NCBI GenBank assembly: GCA_020048935.1
Contig: JAIFLS010000131.1
Span: 1 to 5,291, forward strand
Source: a bacterium
GTDB taxonomy: Bacteria > Verrucomicrobiota > Kiritimatiellia > UBA8416
Direction: 5' to 3'
DNA length: 5,291 nt
This document shows positions 1 to 5,248 of this stretch, piece by piece; position 1 is the stretch's first letter; every line of letters begins with the position of its first letter. The notes under the pieces were generated by a model, which was not told the DNA's origin, made no database searches, and was given only the letters and a program-made list of their open reading frames with translations. Both the position numbers and the translations under genes were made by a program.

Positions 1-17
1 CAGAACCGAGCCGACGC

Positions 18-29
18 ATGACGTGTCAT
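18..29. promoter_or_regulatory. interrupted palindrome ATGAC-GT-GTCAT upstream of the RRM gene
   Basis: Two 5-base arms (ATGAC and GTCAT) flank a 2-base centre, 57 bases before the RRM start codon. Such a short symmetric site could be an operator, but it could also occur by chance. I saw no convincing -35/-10 pair between 1 and 85, so the promoter may lie partly outside the window. Confidence 0.22.
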
Positions 30-85
30 AGTGCAGGATTTCGGAGATGTGTAGTATATGGCACGCAGTAGAGAGGGATATCGTT

Positions 86-442
86 ATGGATATCTATGTT
101 GGAAACCTGTCCTACCAGACAGACGATCAGTCGCTTCGTGAACTCTTCGAGAAGTATGGCAACGTGGCTTCGTCACGCGTCATCACCGATAAGTTCTCGG
201 GCCAGTCCAAGGGTTTCGGTTTCGTCGAGATGCCGAATGCCGAAGAGGCGAACAAAGCCATCAGCGCTTTGAACGAGCAGGAGTTCCAGGGACGCAACCT
301 GCGCGTGAACGAGTCGCAGCCCAAACCTCGCACAGAGCGTAGCGGTGGTGGCGGCGGTGGCTTCGGCGGTGGCGGCGGTGGCCGTGATCGTGGCGACCGT
401 GGCGGCGACCGTGGTGGTGACCGCGGCGGCAGCCGCTGGTAA
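86..442 (+). CDS. glycine-rich RNA-binding protein with one RRM domain
   Basis: This 118-residue cytoplasmic protein probably binds single-stranded RNA and may act as an RNA chaperone. Residues 2-76 form one RRM. RNP2 is IYVGNL (3-8) and RNP1 is KGFGFVEM (42-49), with the aromatic residues that stack on RNA bases at Tyr4, Phe44 and Phe46. Residues 77-86 are a Pro/Arg linker. The tail from 87 is six Gly, Phe, six Gly, then Asp-Arg-Gly-Gly repeats ending in Trp118. The start at 86 is preferred because GAGAGGGA (71-78) is well placed as a ribosome binding site and the RRM begins at once. An upstream in-frame ATG at 47 would add 13 residues that do not belong to the fold. The family is often cold- or stress-induced, but nothing in the sequence proves that here. 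The gene is monocistronic and ends at a terminator. Confidence 0.93.
   Translation: MDIYVGNLSYQTDDQSLRELFEKYGNVASSRVITDKFSGQSKGFGFVEMPNAEEANKAISALNEQEFQGRNLRVNESQPKPRTERSGGGGGGFGGGGGGRDRGDRGGDRGGDRGGSRW
344..430 (+). repeat. coding microrepeats for the Gly/Arg/Asp tail
   Basis: An 18-base block of six glycine codons (344-361) recurs at 365-382 with one base changed, separated by a Phe codon. It is followed by three 12-base units (395-406, 407-418, 419-430), each encoding Asp-Arg-Gly-Gly and differing only at third positions. The pattern suggests slippage-driven growth of an unstructured tail, so its length probably varies between relatives. Confidence 0.7.
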
Positions 443-466
443 TCACATTACCGGAAGCAACTAATG

Positions 467-493
467 AGGCGGGCAGCAATGCCCGCCTTTTTT
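467..493 (+). terminator. rho-independent terminator of the RRM gene
   Basis: AGGCGGGC (467-474) pairs perfectly with GCCCGCCT (481-488) around a 6-base loop, and the run of T extends to 493. It begins 24 bases after the RRM stop codon. The convergent MFS gene ends inside the T-run (stop 492-494). On the minus strand the stem has no good U-tract after it, so termination of the MFS transcript here would be weaker. Confidence 0.93.
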
Positions 494-1748
494 ATTGGTC
501 GGTTTCCGATAGCCGTTCAAACCGCCGCAATCCGGGAAACAGGCGGCTCCAGGTGGCGACAACCAGTAGCGTGCCGATTCCGCCGCTGACCACCGACATA
601 ACCGGGCCGAGGAAGTGCGCGGCAAGTCCGGACTCGAAGCCGCCAAGCTCGTTGGAGGCCCCGATGAAGATCGAGTTCACCGCCGAGACACGCCCCCGCA
701 GCTCGTTCGGCGTCCTCAACTGCACGAGCGTGTGACGCACGACAATGCTGATATTATCGAACAAGCCGGTGAGGAACAGCATCGCCATCGACAACCAGAA
801 CGAGCGCGAGAAACCGAAGACAATCGTCACCATGCCAAAAGCGGCAACCGCCAGCAGCATCGTGCGCCCGGCGCGCTGAAGCGGCGGACGATGCGCAAGC
901 CAGACCGCCATCAACACGGATCCGGCCGCCGGTGCCGCCCGCAACAGCCCCAGCGCCTGCTCGGGAGCCATGCCCCATGGGGAGTCCAGCAGATCACGGG
1001 CGAAGACCGGCAGCAGATAATCCGCACCGCCAAGCAGCACGGCAAACATATCGAGCGAGATCGTGCCCAGGATCAGCTTCTGGTGCCAGACGAAACGCAT
1101 CCCTTCCAGCACCTGCGCCACCATCCGGCCCGGGCGGCTACGCTGGCCCTCCGGCACCTTAAGGCCGAACAGCATGATGATGTAGATGGCCGTCGTCAGC
1201 GCACTGAATGCATAGGCCGCCGGGGTCCGCCAGGTGATGATCAGTCCGCCGATGGCCGGCCCCACGACCGAGGACACTTGAAACAGCGACGTGCGCCACT
1301 TGATGGCATTCTCCAGCGCAGCGGCAGGCACCAGTTGCGGGACCAGCGCCGATCCGGCCGGACCTGCCAGCCGGTGGAAGGCGGCATCCATGAACAACAG
1401 CAGGAACATCAGCGGTATCGACCCCTGCGCAAGGCTGAAACAACAAAGCCCGATGGATGTCAATGTGGTGCCCGCCAATCCGATGGCCATGATCCGGCGG
1501 CGGTCGTAGATATCGGCCAGGTAGCCGGCGGGCAGTGTCAGAAGGATCATCGGCAGGGCCTGTGTCAGACCTACCAGCCCCAGCATCATGGCAGAGTTCG
1601 TGCGACTATAGATCTCCCAGCCGATTGCCACGCTCTGGGCGGTGACACCGATATGGATCAGAAGCCCCCCGATAAAGAGCCGCCCGAAGCCCCGCACACG
1701 GAAAGCGGCATAAGGATCATGCTTGGTTATAATCTGCGTGTTTTTCAC
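492..1748 (-). CDS. MFS transporter, EntS-like drug/siderophore exporter family
   Basis: This inner-membrane major facilitator superfamily protein has 418 residues from GTG 1748. Motif A between TM2 and TM3 is clear: GYLAD (75-79) followed by Arg83-Arg84-Arg85. A cytoplasmic loop near 198-225 divides the two halves. The segment RGRVSAVNSIFIGASNEL (351-368), followed by GGFESG, is typical of the EntS/MFS_3 group, which exports siderophores or drugs by proton antiport. The substrate cannot be read from the sequence. The frame stays open upstream to a TTG at 1808, which would add 20 residues encoded by the REP-like repeat. I prefer GTG 1748, which lies just outside that repeat, although its ribosome binding site is weak (GAG about six bases upstream). 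The gene is separated from panB by the repeat, so it may have its own promoter, and it is convergent with the RRM gene. Confidence 0.88.
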   Translation of the reverse strand: MKNTQIITKHDPYAAFRVRGFGRLFIGGLLIHIGVTAQSVAIGWEIYSRTNSAMMLGLVGLTQALPMILLTLPAGYLADIYDRRRIMAIGLAGTTLTSIGLCCFSLAQGSIPLMFLLLFMDAAFHRLAGPAGSALVPQLVPAAALENAIKWRTSLFQVSSVVGPAIGGLIITWRTPAAYAFSALTTAIYIIMLFGLKVPEGQRSRPGRMVAQVLEGMRFVWHQKLILGTISLDMFAVLLGGADYLLPVFARDLLDSPWGMAPEQALGLLRAAPAAGSVLMAVWLAHRPPLQRAGRTMLLAVAAFGMVTIVFGFSRSFWLSMAMLFLTGLFDNISIVVRHTLVQLRTPNELRGRVSAVNSIFIGASNELGGFESGLAAHFLGPVMSVVSGGIGTLLVVATWSRLFPGLRRFERLSETDQ

Positions 1749-1768
1749 GTTTTGCTCAACATCAACAT

Positions 1769-1796
1769 GTAGCCCGCTCGCGCCGCAAGCGCGGTT
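1769..1796 (+). repeat. REP-like unit 1 (left end of copy A)
   Basis: The unit has head GTAG (1769-1772), stem GCTCGC (1776-1781), loop GCC and return stem GCAAGC (1785-1790) with one C-A mismatch. An outer AGCC pairs with GGTT (1793-1796), including one G-T pair. The similarity to unit 3 continues through 1810 (about 36 of 40 bases from 1771). The unit ends 20 bases upstream of the preferred MFS start. Confidence 0.72.
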
Positions 1797-1870
1797 TCTG
1801 CGTTGCAAGCAGACGGTATTTAGCCATGCCAGAAAGTACTTTTTTTGCCAAATTGCACGCGTATCCTACT

Positions 1871-1897
1871 GCCTCAGTTGCGGCGCAACTGGGCTAC
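1871..1897 (-). repeat. REP-like unit 2 (right end of copy A), contains the panB stop
   Basis: Read on the minus strand, the unit has GTAG (1897-1894), CCC, a perfect AGTTGC/GCAACT stem around GCC, then GAGGC. The TAG of the head is the panB stop codon. The hairpin sits at the very 3' end of the dapA-dapB-panB message, where it could protect the end or slow the polymerase. No U-tract follows, so it is not a standard intrinsic terminator. Confidence 0.75.
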
Positions 1898-2712
1898 ATT
1901 ACCGGTTCCGCGTCGGGACGAGGGAAGCTGTGCGCGTCGTCCGGGAAACGCCCGGCCGTCACCTCATCGCGATACGCCACGAAAGCCGTCTTCATCGCCT
2001 CGCCGAGTTCCGCGAACCGCTTGACGAACGACGGGGCGACGGACGAATCGATCCCCAGCATGTCCGAGGTCACCAGCACCTGCCCGTCGCAGGCCGCACC
2101 GGCACCAATACCGATCGTGGGCACCGAGACCGCCTCAGTGATGCGTGCGGCCAGCTCACGCGGAACGCATTCGAGAACGATCGCGAAAACCCCGGACGCC
2201 TCCAGTGCCGCCGCGTCCGCCAGCAACGCCTCGGCCTCGGCCGGCAGGCGTCCCTGGACCTTGTAGCCCCCCATCGCGCGGACGCTCTGCGGCGTCAGGC
2301 CGATATGGCCCATCACCGGGATACCGTTCTCCGTCAGACGCCGGATGCAGGTCGCACGCAGGCGCCCCCCTTCCAGCTTGACGGCATCCGCACCGGCCTC
2401 CTTCAGGAAACGCCCGGCATTGGCCAGTGCCTGCTCATCCGACACCTGATACGACATGAACGGCATGTCCGCCACGACCAGGGACTGCTTGACGCCCCGC
2501 ACCACCGCTGCCGTATGGTGCAGCATCTGCTCCATGGTGACCGGAAGCGTGGTCTCGTAGCCAAGCAAGGTATTGGCAAGCGAGTCGCCGACCAGGATCA
2601 GATGCAGCCCCGCCTCGTCAAGCAGATGGGCGGTGGCGAAATCGCCCGCCGTCAGGCAGGTGACCTTCTCGACACCTTTGCAGGCCTTGATCCTGGGCGC
2701 AGTCCACTTCAT
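1894..2712 (-). CDS. panB: 3-methyl-2-oxobutanoate hydroxymethyltransferase (PanB)
   Basis: PanB transfers a hydroxymethyl group from 5,10-methylenetetrahydrofolate to 2-oxoisovalerate to give ketopantoate, the first step of the pantothenate/CoA branch. The protein is a cytoplasmic TIM barrel of 272 residues; E. coli PanB is about 264. Metal and substrate residues are in their usual settings: Asp43 in VGDSL, Asp82 in ADMPF, Lys112 and Glu114 in VKLEGG, and catalytic Glu181 in LECVP. LPVTMEQMLHHTAAV (56-70) and PTIGIGAG (198-205) are also family signatures. Its ATG overlaps the dapB stop as ATGA, so translation is probably coupled. The family normally ends soon after the HSF motif seen at 261-263. 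Here about nine further residues follow, and the stop lies in the head of a REP-like unit. The pairing with lysine genes looks like shared transcription, not a shared pathway. Confidence 0.97.
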   Translation of the reverse strand: MKWTAPRIKACKGVEKVTCLTAGDFATAHLLDEAGLHLILVGDSLANTLLGYETTLPVTMEQMLHHTAAVVRGVKQSLVVADMPFMSYQVSDEQALANAGRFLKEAGADAVKLEGGRLRATCIRRLTENGIPVMGHIGLTPQSVRAMGGYKVQGRLPAEAEALLADAAALEASGVFAIVLECVPRELAARITEAVSVPTIGIGAGAACDGQVLVTSDMLGIDSSVAPSFVKRFAELGEAMKTAFVAYRDEVTAGRFPDDAHSFPRPDAEPVM

Positions 2713-3521
2713 ACGTCACGCAGCCCTAGCACATCCTGCATATCGTAGAGCCGCGGACGCTGCGAGCATACCCACTTGGCCGCATGCAGAGCGCCCAGCG
2801 CCAACGCATCGCGACTCTTGACATGGTGCGACAATTCCACTCGTTCCGCCGCCCCATCGAACGCCACGGTGTGGTCGCCGAAGACTTCACCCTCGCGATG
2901 CGAGCGAATCACGATCCGCCCCGCCGGATACGACGCCATCACACCGCCTTCGTCATGCAGATAGACATCCTCGAAACGCACGCCGGCACCGTCGGCCGCC
3001 TTCTCGCCGAGGCGCAGCGCTGTGCCGCTCGGTGCATCGAGCTTGTGGACGTGGTGTGTTTCATCAATCCGGACCTCGTAGCCCGATCCCAGCACGGCGG
3101 CCGCGCGCTTGGCCATCGCGAACAGCAGGTTTACACCCAGACTCATGTTCGGCGCCCAGACAACGGGAACCTGGCCCGCCGCCTTGTCAACGTCCATACT
3201 CTCTTCGGTCGTCAGCCCGGTGGTACCAATCACCACCGCCCGCTTCAGCCTGGCGGCAAGCTGCGCATTACGCGGCACGACGCTGTGGTAGGTGAAATCA
3301 ATCAGCACGTCCGCCTGGGACAGCACCGGCCCGAGCTCGTCCGTCAGCGCAACCCCGGTCCGGATATCGCTACCGACGATTTCACCGGCATCGCGACCCA
3401 GCCATTCGTGCCCCGTGCGTTCCACCACACCAGCCAGTTCGACATCCGGCATCGCCATCGAGCAGCGTATCAATGCCTGCCCCATGCGTCCCGCCGCACC
3501 CGCTATCACTATCCTGGTCAT
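2709..3521 (-). CDS. dapB: 4-hydroxy-tetrahydrodipicolinate reductase (DapB)
   Basis: DapB reduces the DapA product with NAD(P)H to tetrahydrodipicolinate, the second step of the diaminopimelate/lysine branch that feeds cell wall and protein synthesis. It is cytoplasmic and tetrameric in known relatives. The 270 residues are the usual length. The Rossmann nucleotide site is GAAGRMG (8-14), with Glu34 at the end of the second strand. GTTG (99-102) and APNMSLGVN (123-131) line the active site. ETHHVHK (154-160) holds the catalytic His156 and Lys160, followed by substrate-binding DAPSGTA (162-168). FGDHTV (214-219) belongs to the C-terminal domain. The start ATG lies 10 bases after the dapA stop, with a G-rich ribosome binding site (AGGGGGG) in between. 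The stop TGA overlaps the panB ATG. Confidence 0.97.
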   Translation of the reverse strand: MTRIVIAGAAGRMGQALIRCSMAMPDVELAGVVERTGHEWLGRDAGEIVGSDIRTGVALTDELGPVLSQADVLIDFTYHSVVPRNAQLAARLKRAVVIGTTGLTTEESMDVDKAAGQVPVVWAPNMSLGVNLLFAMAKRAAAVLGSGYEVRIDETHHVHKLDAPSGTALRLGEKAADGAGVRFEDVYLHDEGGVMASYPAGRIVIRSHREGEVFGDHTVAFDGAAERVELSHHVKSRDALALGALHAAKWVCSQRPRLYDMQDVLGLRDV

Positions 3522-3531
3522 CGTATCCCCC

Positions 3532-4434
3532 CTAAAGGATCCCGGTCCCTTCCAGCGTCTTCCTCAATTGCGCGGCCAGCTTTTCGTCCATCTCGCAAAG
3601 CGGCAGCCGCAGGACCGGCTCGCACAGGCCCAGCATCGCCAGCGCGGTCTTGACCGGCACCGGATTGGTATCAAGGAACAGGCTCGTGAATAGACGGTAA
3701 TACAGGCGATGCATGCCGCGGGCCTCATCCCACCGTCCGGCCAGGACCGCATGTACCATATCGGCCATGACCTTGGGAACCACATTCGACGCGACACTGA
3801 TCACGCCGCAGGCCCCCACCGCCATCATCGGCAGCGTCAGCGCGTCATCGCCCGAAAGCACAGCGATCTCACAGGCATCGAGGATCTGACTCACCCGCTC
3901 GACGCTGCCCCCAGCCTCCTTGACGGCCACCACGGAGGGGTGCGCCGCCAGACGAGCGATCGTCTCGATCGAGATTTCCCTGGAGGTCCGCCCGGGTACA
4001 TTGTAGAGAACCACGGGCAAGCCGAGATCCGCCACCGTCGAGAAATGGCGGTAAAGCCCTTCCTGGCTCGGTTTGTTGTAATAAGGCGTCACCTGCAGCG
4101 TTCCGTCCGCACCGGCCTCCTTGGCCCGTGTCGTCAATTCGATCGCCTCGGCAGTGGAATTAGCGCCCGTGCCGGCAATGACCTTCATGCGCCCGCAACT
4201 GCATCCACCGCATCCGCCACATCCACCACCGCCGCATGCCTCGATCACACAATCAATGACGCGGCTATGCTCCGCGCAGGTCAGCGTGGGACTCTCCCCC
4301 GTCGTGCCGACCGGCACGATCCCGTCGACGCCAGCTTCAGCCTGCCTCGCCACCAGAGCCTTGAGGCACCCGTAGTCGACGGAACCATCACGATTGAACG
4401 GTGTCACTATAGCCGTATATACACCCTCGAACAT
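3532..4434 (-). CDS. dapA: 4-hydroxy-tetrahydrodipicolinate synthase (DapA) with a Gly/Cys-rich insertion
   Basis: DapA condenses pyruvate with aspartate semialdehyde, the committed step of diaminopimelate/lysine synthesis. It is a cytoplasmic TIM barrel of 300 residues, against 292 in E. coli. The active site is complete: Thr44-Thr45 in GTTGES, Tyr119 in VTPYYNKP, Tyr144 and Arg149 in LYNVPGRT, and Schiff-base Lys172 in VAVKEAGG. Between the helix after GTTGES and the strand KVIAGTGANST lies an extra segment of about 12 residues (67-81). It has five cysteines in the pattern C-x4-C-x2-C-x2-C-x-C, spaced by glycine. By recalled E. coli numbering, the lysine-pocket position His53 is Cys here, while His56, Asn92 (E. 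coli 80) and Glu96 (E. coli 84) remain, so feedback inhibition may differ. AGGAG and GAAGG precede the ATG. It is the first gene of dapA-dapB-panB. Confidence 0.97.
   Translation of the reverse strand: MFEGVYTAIVTPFNRDGSVDYGCLKALVARQAEAGVDGIVPVGTTGESPTLTCAEHSRVIDCVIEACGGGGCGGCGGCSCGRMKVIAGTGANSTAEAIELTTRAKEAGADGTLQVTPYYNKPSQEGLYRHFSTVADLGLPVVLYNVPGRTSREISIETIARLAAHPSVVAVKEAGGSVERVSQILDACEIAVLSGDDALTLPMMAVGACGVISVASNVVPKVMADMVHAVLAGRWDEARGMHRLYYRLFTSLFLDTNPVPVKTALAMLGLCEPVLRLPLCEMDEKLAAQLRKTLEGTGIL
4201..4227 (-). repeat. three tandem 9-base repeats inside dapA encoding Gly-Gly-Cys
   Basis: On the coding strand GGTGGATGT (4227-4219), GGCGGATGC (4218-4210) and GGTGGATGC (4209-4201) follow one another. 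They encode three Gly-Gly-Cys units in the DapA insertion. The units differ only at third codon positions, which suggests expansion of a 9-mer within the gene and later drift or selection at the protein level. Confidence 0.85.
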
Positions 4435-4475
4435 AAATACCCTTCTCCTGTCGTTTTTGCCTGTATCTTGTCTAG

Positions 4476-4502
4476 CCTATACTCGCAAGAGCCGCAACTC
4501 AA
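4476..4502 (-). promoter_or_regulatory. dapA: weak candidate promoter for dapA-dapB-panB
   Basis: On the minus strand TTGAGT (4502-4497) and TATAGG (4481-4476) are separated by 15 bases, shorter than the ideal 17. The site lies between the repeat cluster and the dapA start, about 40 bases upstream of the ATG, and is the best pair I found there. The match is poor. Confidence 0.2.
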
Positions 4503-4515
4503 GCGGAAATCCCTT

Positions 4516-4543
4516 ACAGCCCGCGCGCGCCGCGCGCGCGGCT
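4516..4543 (+). repeat. REP-like unit 3 (left end of copy B)
   Basis: The head is ACAG instead of GTAG. GCGCGC (4523-4528) pairs perfectly with GCGCGC (4532-4537) around GCC, and outer AGCC (4518-4521) pairs with GGCT (4540-4543). The geometry is that of unit 1 with different stem bases. TTCTGCGTTGCAAGC after the hairpin is shared with unit 1 and with no other unit. Confidence 0.7.
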
Positions 4544-4567
4544 TCTGCGTTGCAAGCGCACGCTTGG

Positions 4568-4592
4568 AGCCGGGGTCACCGACCCCAGCTAC
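4568..4592 (-). repeat. REP-like unit 5 (internal to copy B)
   Basis: On the minus strand GTAG (4592-4589) leads into a 10-bp hairpin. AGCT-GGGGTC pairs with GACCCC-GGCT around loop GGT, with one T-G pair. The layout is the same as the other units but the stem sequence is entirely different. Its first ten bases (4592-4583) recur at 4610-4601. Confidence 0.6.
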
Positions 4593-5247
4593 AAGTGCTT
4601 CCCCAGCTACCACCGCAGTGGGCGGCGGGCTTGCCCCAGTTGCAGCGCAACTGGACTACTGTCAATTTGCCGGCAAGCCGATTGCCAGGAACCCCAGGAT
4701 GCCGGTCATGATCATTTGTGCCGCCAGCGCGGACAATACCAGGCCCGTTATCAACACTCAGCACGCGTTCGAGAAACGAGCCGAGAAACAAGATCCCCCC
4801 CATACAGGCAACCGCCATGAGGAGTGCCAGGAATCCAAGGCCCATTTGCTGGGATCCCTCCAGCTCCGCACCCATGACCAGAATCGTGCCCGTCGTCGCC
4901 GGACCGACAATCACAGGCATCGCCAACGGCACCACGGCCACATCTTCTTCCGCCTGCACCTTGATCTTGCCAGCCGTCCCCTGCACCAGCCCGACGCCGG
5001 ACAGGAAAAGCAGTGCGCCCGCGCCAATCCGGAACGAGTTCAACGTAATGCCAAACAAATCAAAGATCTGCTGGCCGACAAAAAAAAGCACCATGCAAAG
5101 CACAAAGGCGGCGGACGTCACACGTAATGCCAGTCGTCGGCGCCGGGCTTCGCTGTATCCTTCGGTCATGCTCAGGAACATGGTCAGCCCGAAAAAAGGT
5201 GCAAACACGAAAAACAGCCGGATCCAGAGACTGATGAACAGAGCCAT
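4576..5247 (-). CDS. MarC-family integral membrane protein, C-terminus frameshifted
   Basis: This is an inner-membrane protein of the MarC/YchE/YhgN family, which has no settled function. Membrane segments lie near residues 4-26, 41-60, 68-90, 104-126 and 134-158. The signature VVPLAMPVIVGPATTGTI (105-122) is well kept; the Asn of the N-terminal Asn-Pro motif is Ala16. Start ATG 5247 has a strong ribosome binding site (AAGGAGGGA, 5262-5254). After LERVLSV (to residue 165, 4753) the open frame gives non-hydrophobic residues through the repeat cluster to a stop at 4576 (223 residues). From 4751 a different frame encodes ITGLVLSALAAQMIMTGI and GFLAIGLPAN, a typical final MarC helix, ending at 4662. 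From memory of relatives, about eight codons are missing at the junction, consistent with a deletion near 23 bases. It is either a decaying gene or a sequence error. The corrected protein would be about 194 residues. Confidence 0.85.
   Translation of the reverse strand: MALFISLWIRLFFVFAPFFGLTMFLSMTEGYSEARRRRLALRVTSAAFVLCMVLFFVGQQIFDLFGITLNSFRIGAGALLFLSGVGLVQGTAGKIKVQAEEDVAVVPLAMPVIVGPATTGTILVMGAELEGSQQMGLGFLALLMAVACMGGILFLGSFLERVLSVDNGPGIVRAGGTNDHDRHPGVPGNRLAGKLTVVQLRCNWGKPAAHCGGSWGSTCSWGR
4601..4610 (-). repeat. partial copy of the unit 5 arm (GTAGCTGGGG)
   Basis: GTAGCTGGGG occurs here and again 18 bases further along the minus strand as the 5' arm of unit 5. Here no return arm follows, so it looks like a remnant of a duplicated or deleted unit. 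Confidence 0.5.
4633..4659 (-). repeat. REP-like unit 4 (right end of copy B), directly after marC
   Basis: On the minus strand GTAG (4659-4656) is followed by TCC, a perfect AGTTGC/GCAACT stem around GCT, then GGGGC. It is nearly identical to unit 2 and begins 2 bases after the frame-corrected marC stop (4664-4662). Confidence 0.72.
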
Positions 5248-5248
5248 T

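Larger units (their letters stand above)
1769..1897. repeat. REPIN-like inverted doublet, copy A
   Basis: The two ends are inverted copies of one unit. ATGTAGCCC at 1768-1776 matches the reverse complement of 1891-1899 perfectly, and over 28 bases (1768-1795 against 1872-1899) about 22 positions agree. Each end starts with GTAG and then folds into a short hairpin. The interior (about 1811-1870) is AT-richer and is not shared with copy B. The element fills the gap between panB and the MFS gene. GTAG heads facing outward on a paired palindrome match the known REP doublet (REPIN) layout. Assignment to that class is inference. Confidence 0.75.
4516..4659. repeat. REPIN-like cluster, copy B, with extra internal units
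   Basis: Both ends are related to copy A. The left 40 bases (4518-4557) match 1771-1810 at about 36 positions, and the right 23 bases (4637-4659) match 1875-1897 at 21. The interior is unlike copy A and holds a further GTAG hairpin (4568-4592), a 10-base partial copy of its arm (4601-4610), and a small stem CCAC/GTGG (4610-4621). The cluster lies between the true end of marC and dapA. Confidence 0.72.

Noticed and set aside
615..1772. Long plus-strand open frame opposite the MFS gene
   Set aside because: Its translation is rich in Arg, His, Gln and Pro with no recognisable domain, and it lies antisense to a well-conserved MFS protein. It is a high-GC shadow frame.
1830..1852. AAAGTACTTT plus T-run as a terminator
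   Set aside because: The palindrome has no loop and is AT-rich, so it would not form a stable RNA hairpin ahead of the T-run. No plus-strand gene ends nearby.
1723..2748. Long plus-strand open frame opposite panB
   Set aside because: Low-complexity Arg/His-rich product, antisense to a clear PanB with all key residues.
2784..3653. Plus-strand open frame opposite dapB
   Set aside because: No domain signal; it is the antisense shadow of DapB.
4435..4515. Lysine riboswitch in the dapA leader
   Set aside because: Only about 80 bases lie between the repeat cluster and the dapA start, too short for a lysine riboswitch, and its conserved core was not seen.
4516..4659. Integron attC site (conserved ends, variable interior, placed after a stop codon)
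   Set aside because: I could not find the RYYYAAC and GTTRRRY core sites, and the genes between copies are ordinary housekeeping genes in an operon. The GTAG-headed hairpin fits REP units better.
1769..4659. CRISPR array or tandem repeat array
   Set aside because: The repeat units are few, inverted and separated by genes, with no regular spacers.
3709..5127. Very long plus-strand open frame (472 codons) opposite dapA and marC
   Set aside because: It crosses two conserved minus-strand genes and the repeat cluster, its composition is that of a shadow frame, and it has no recognisable motif.
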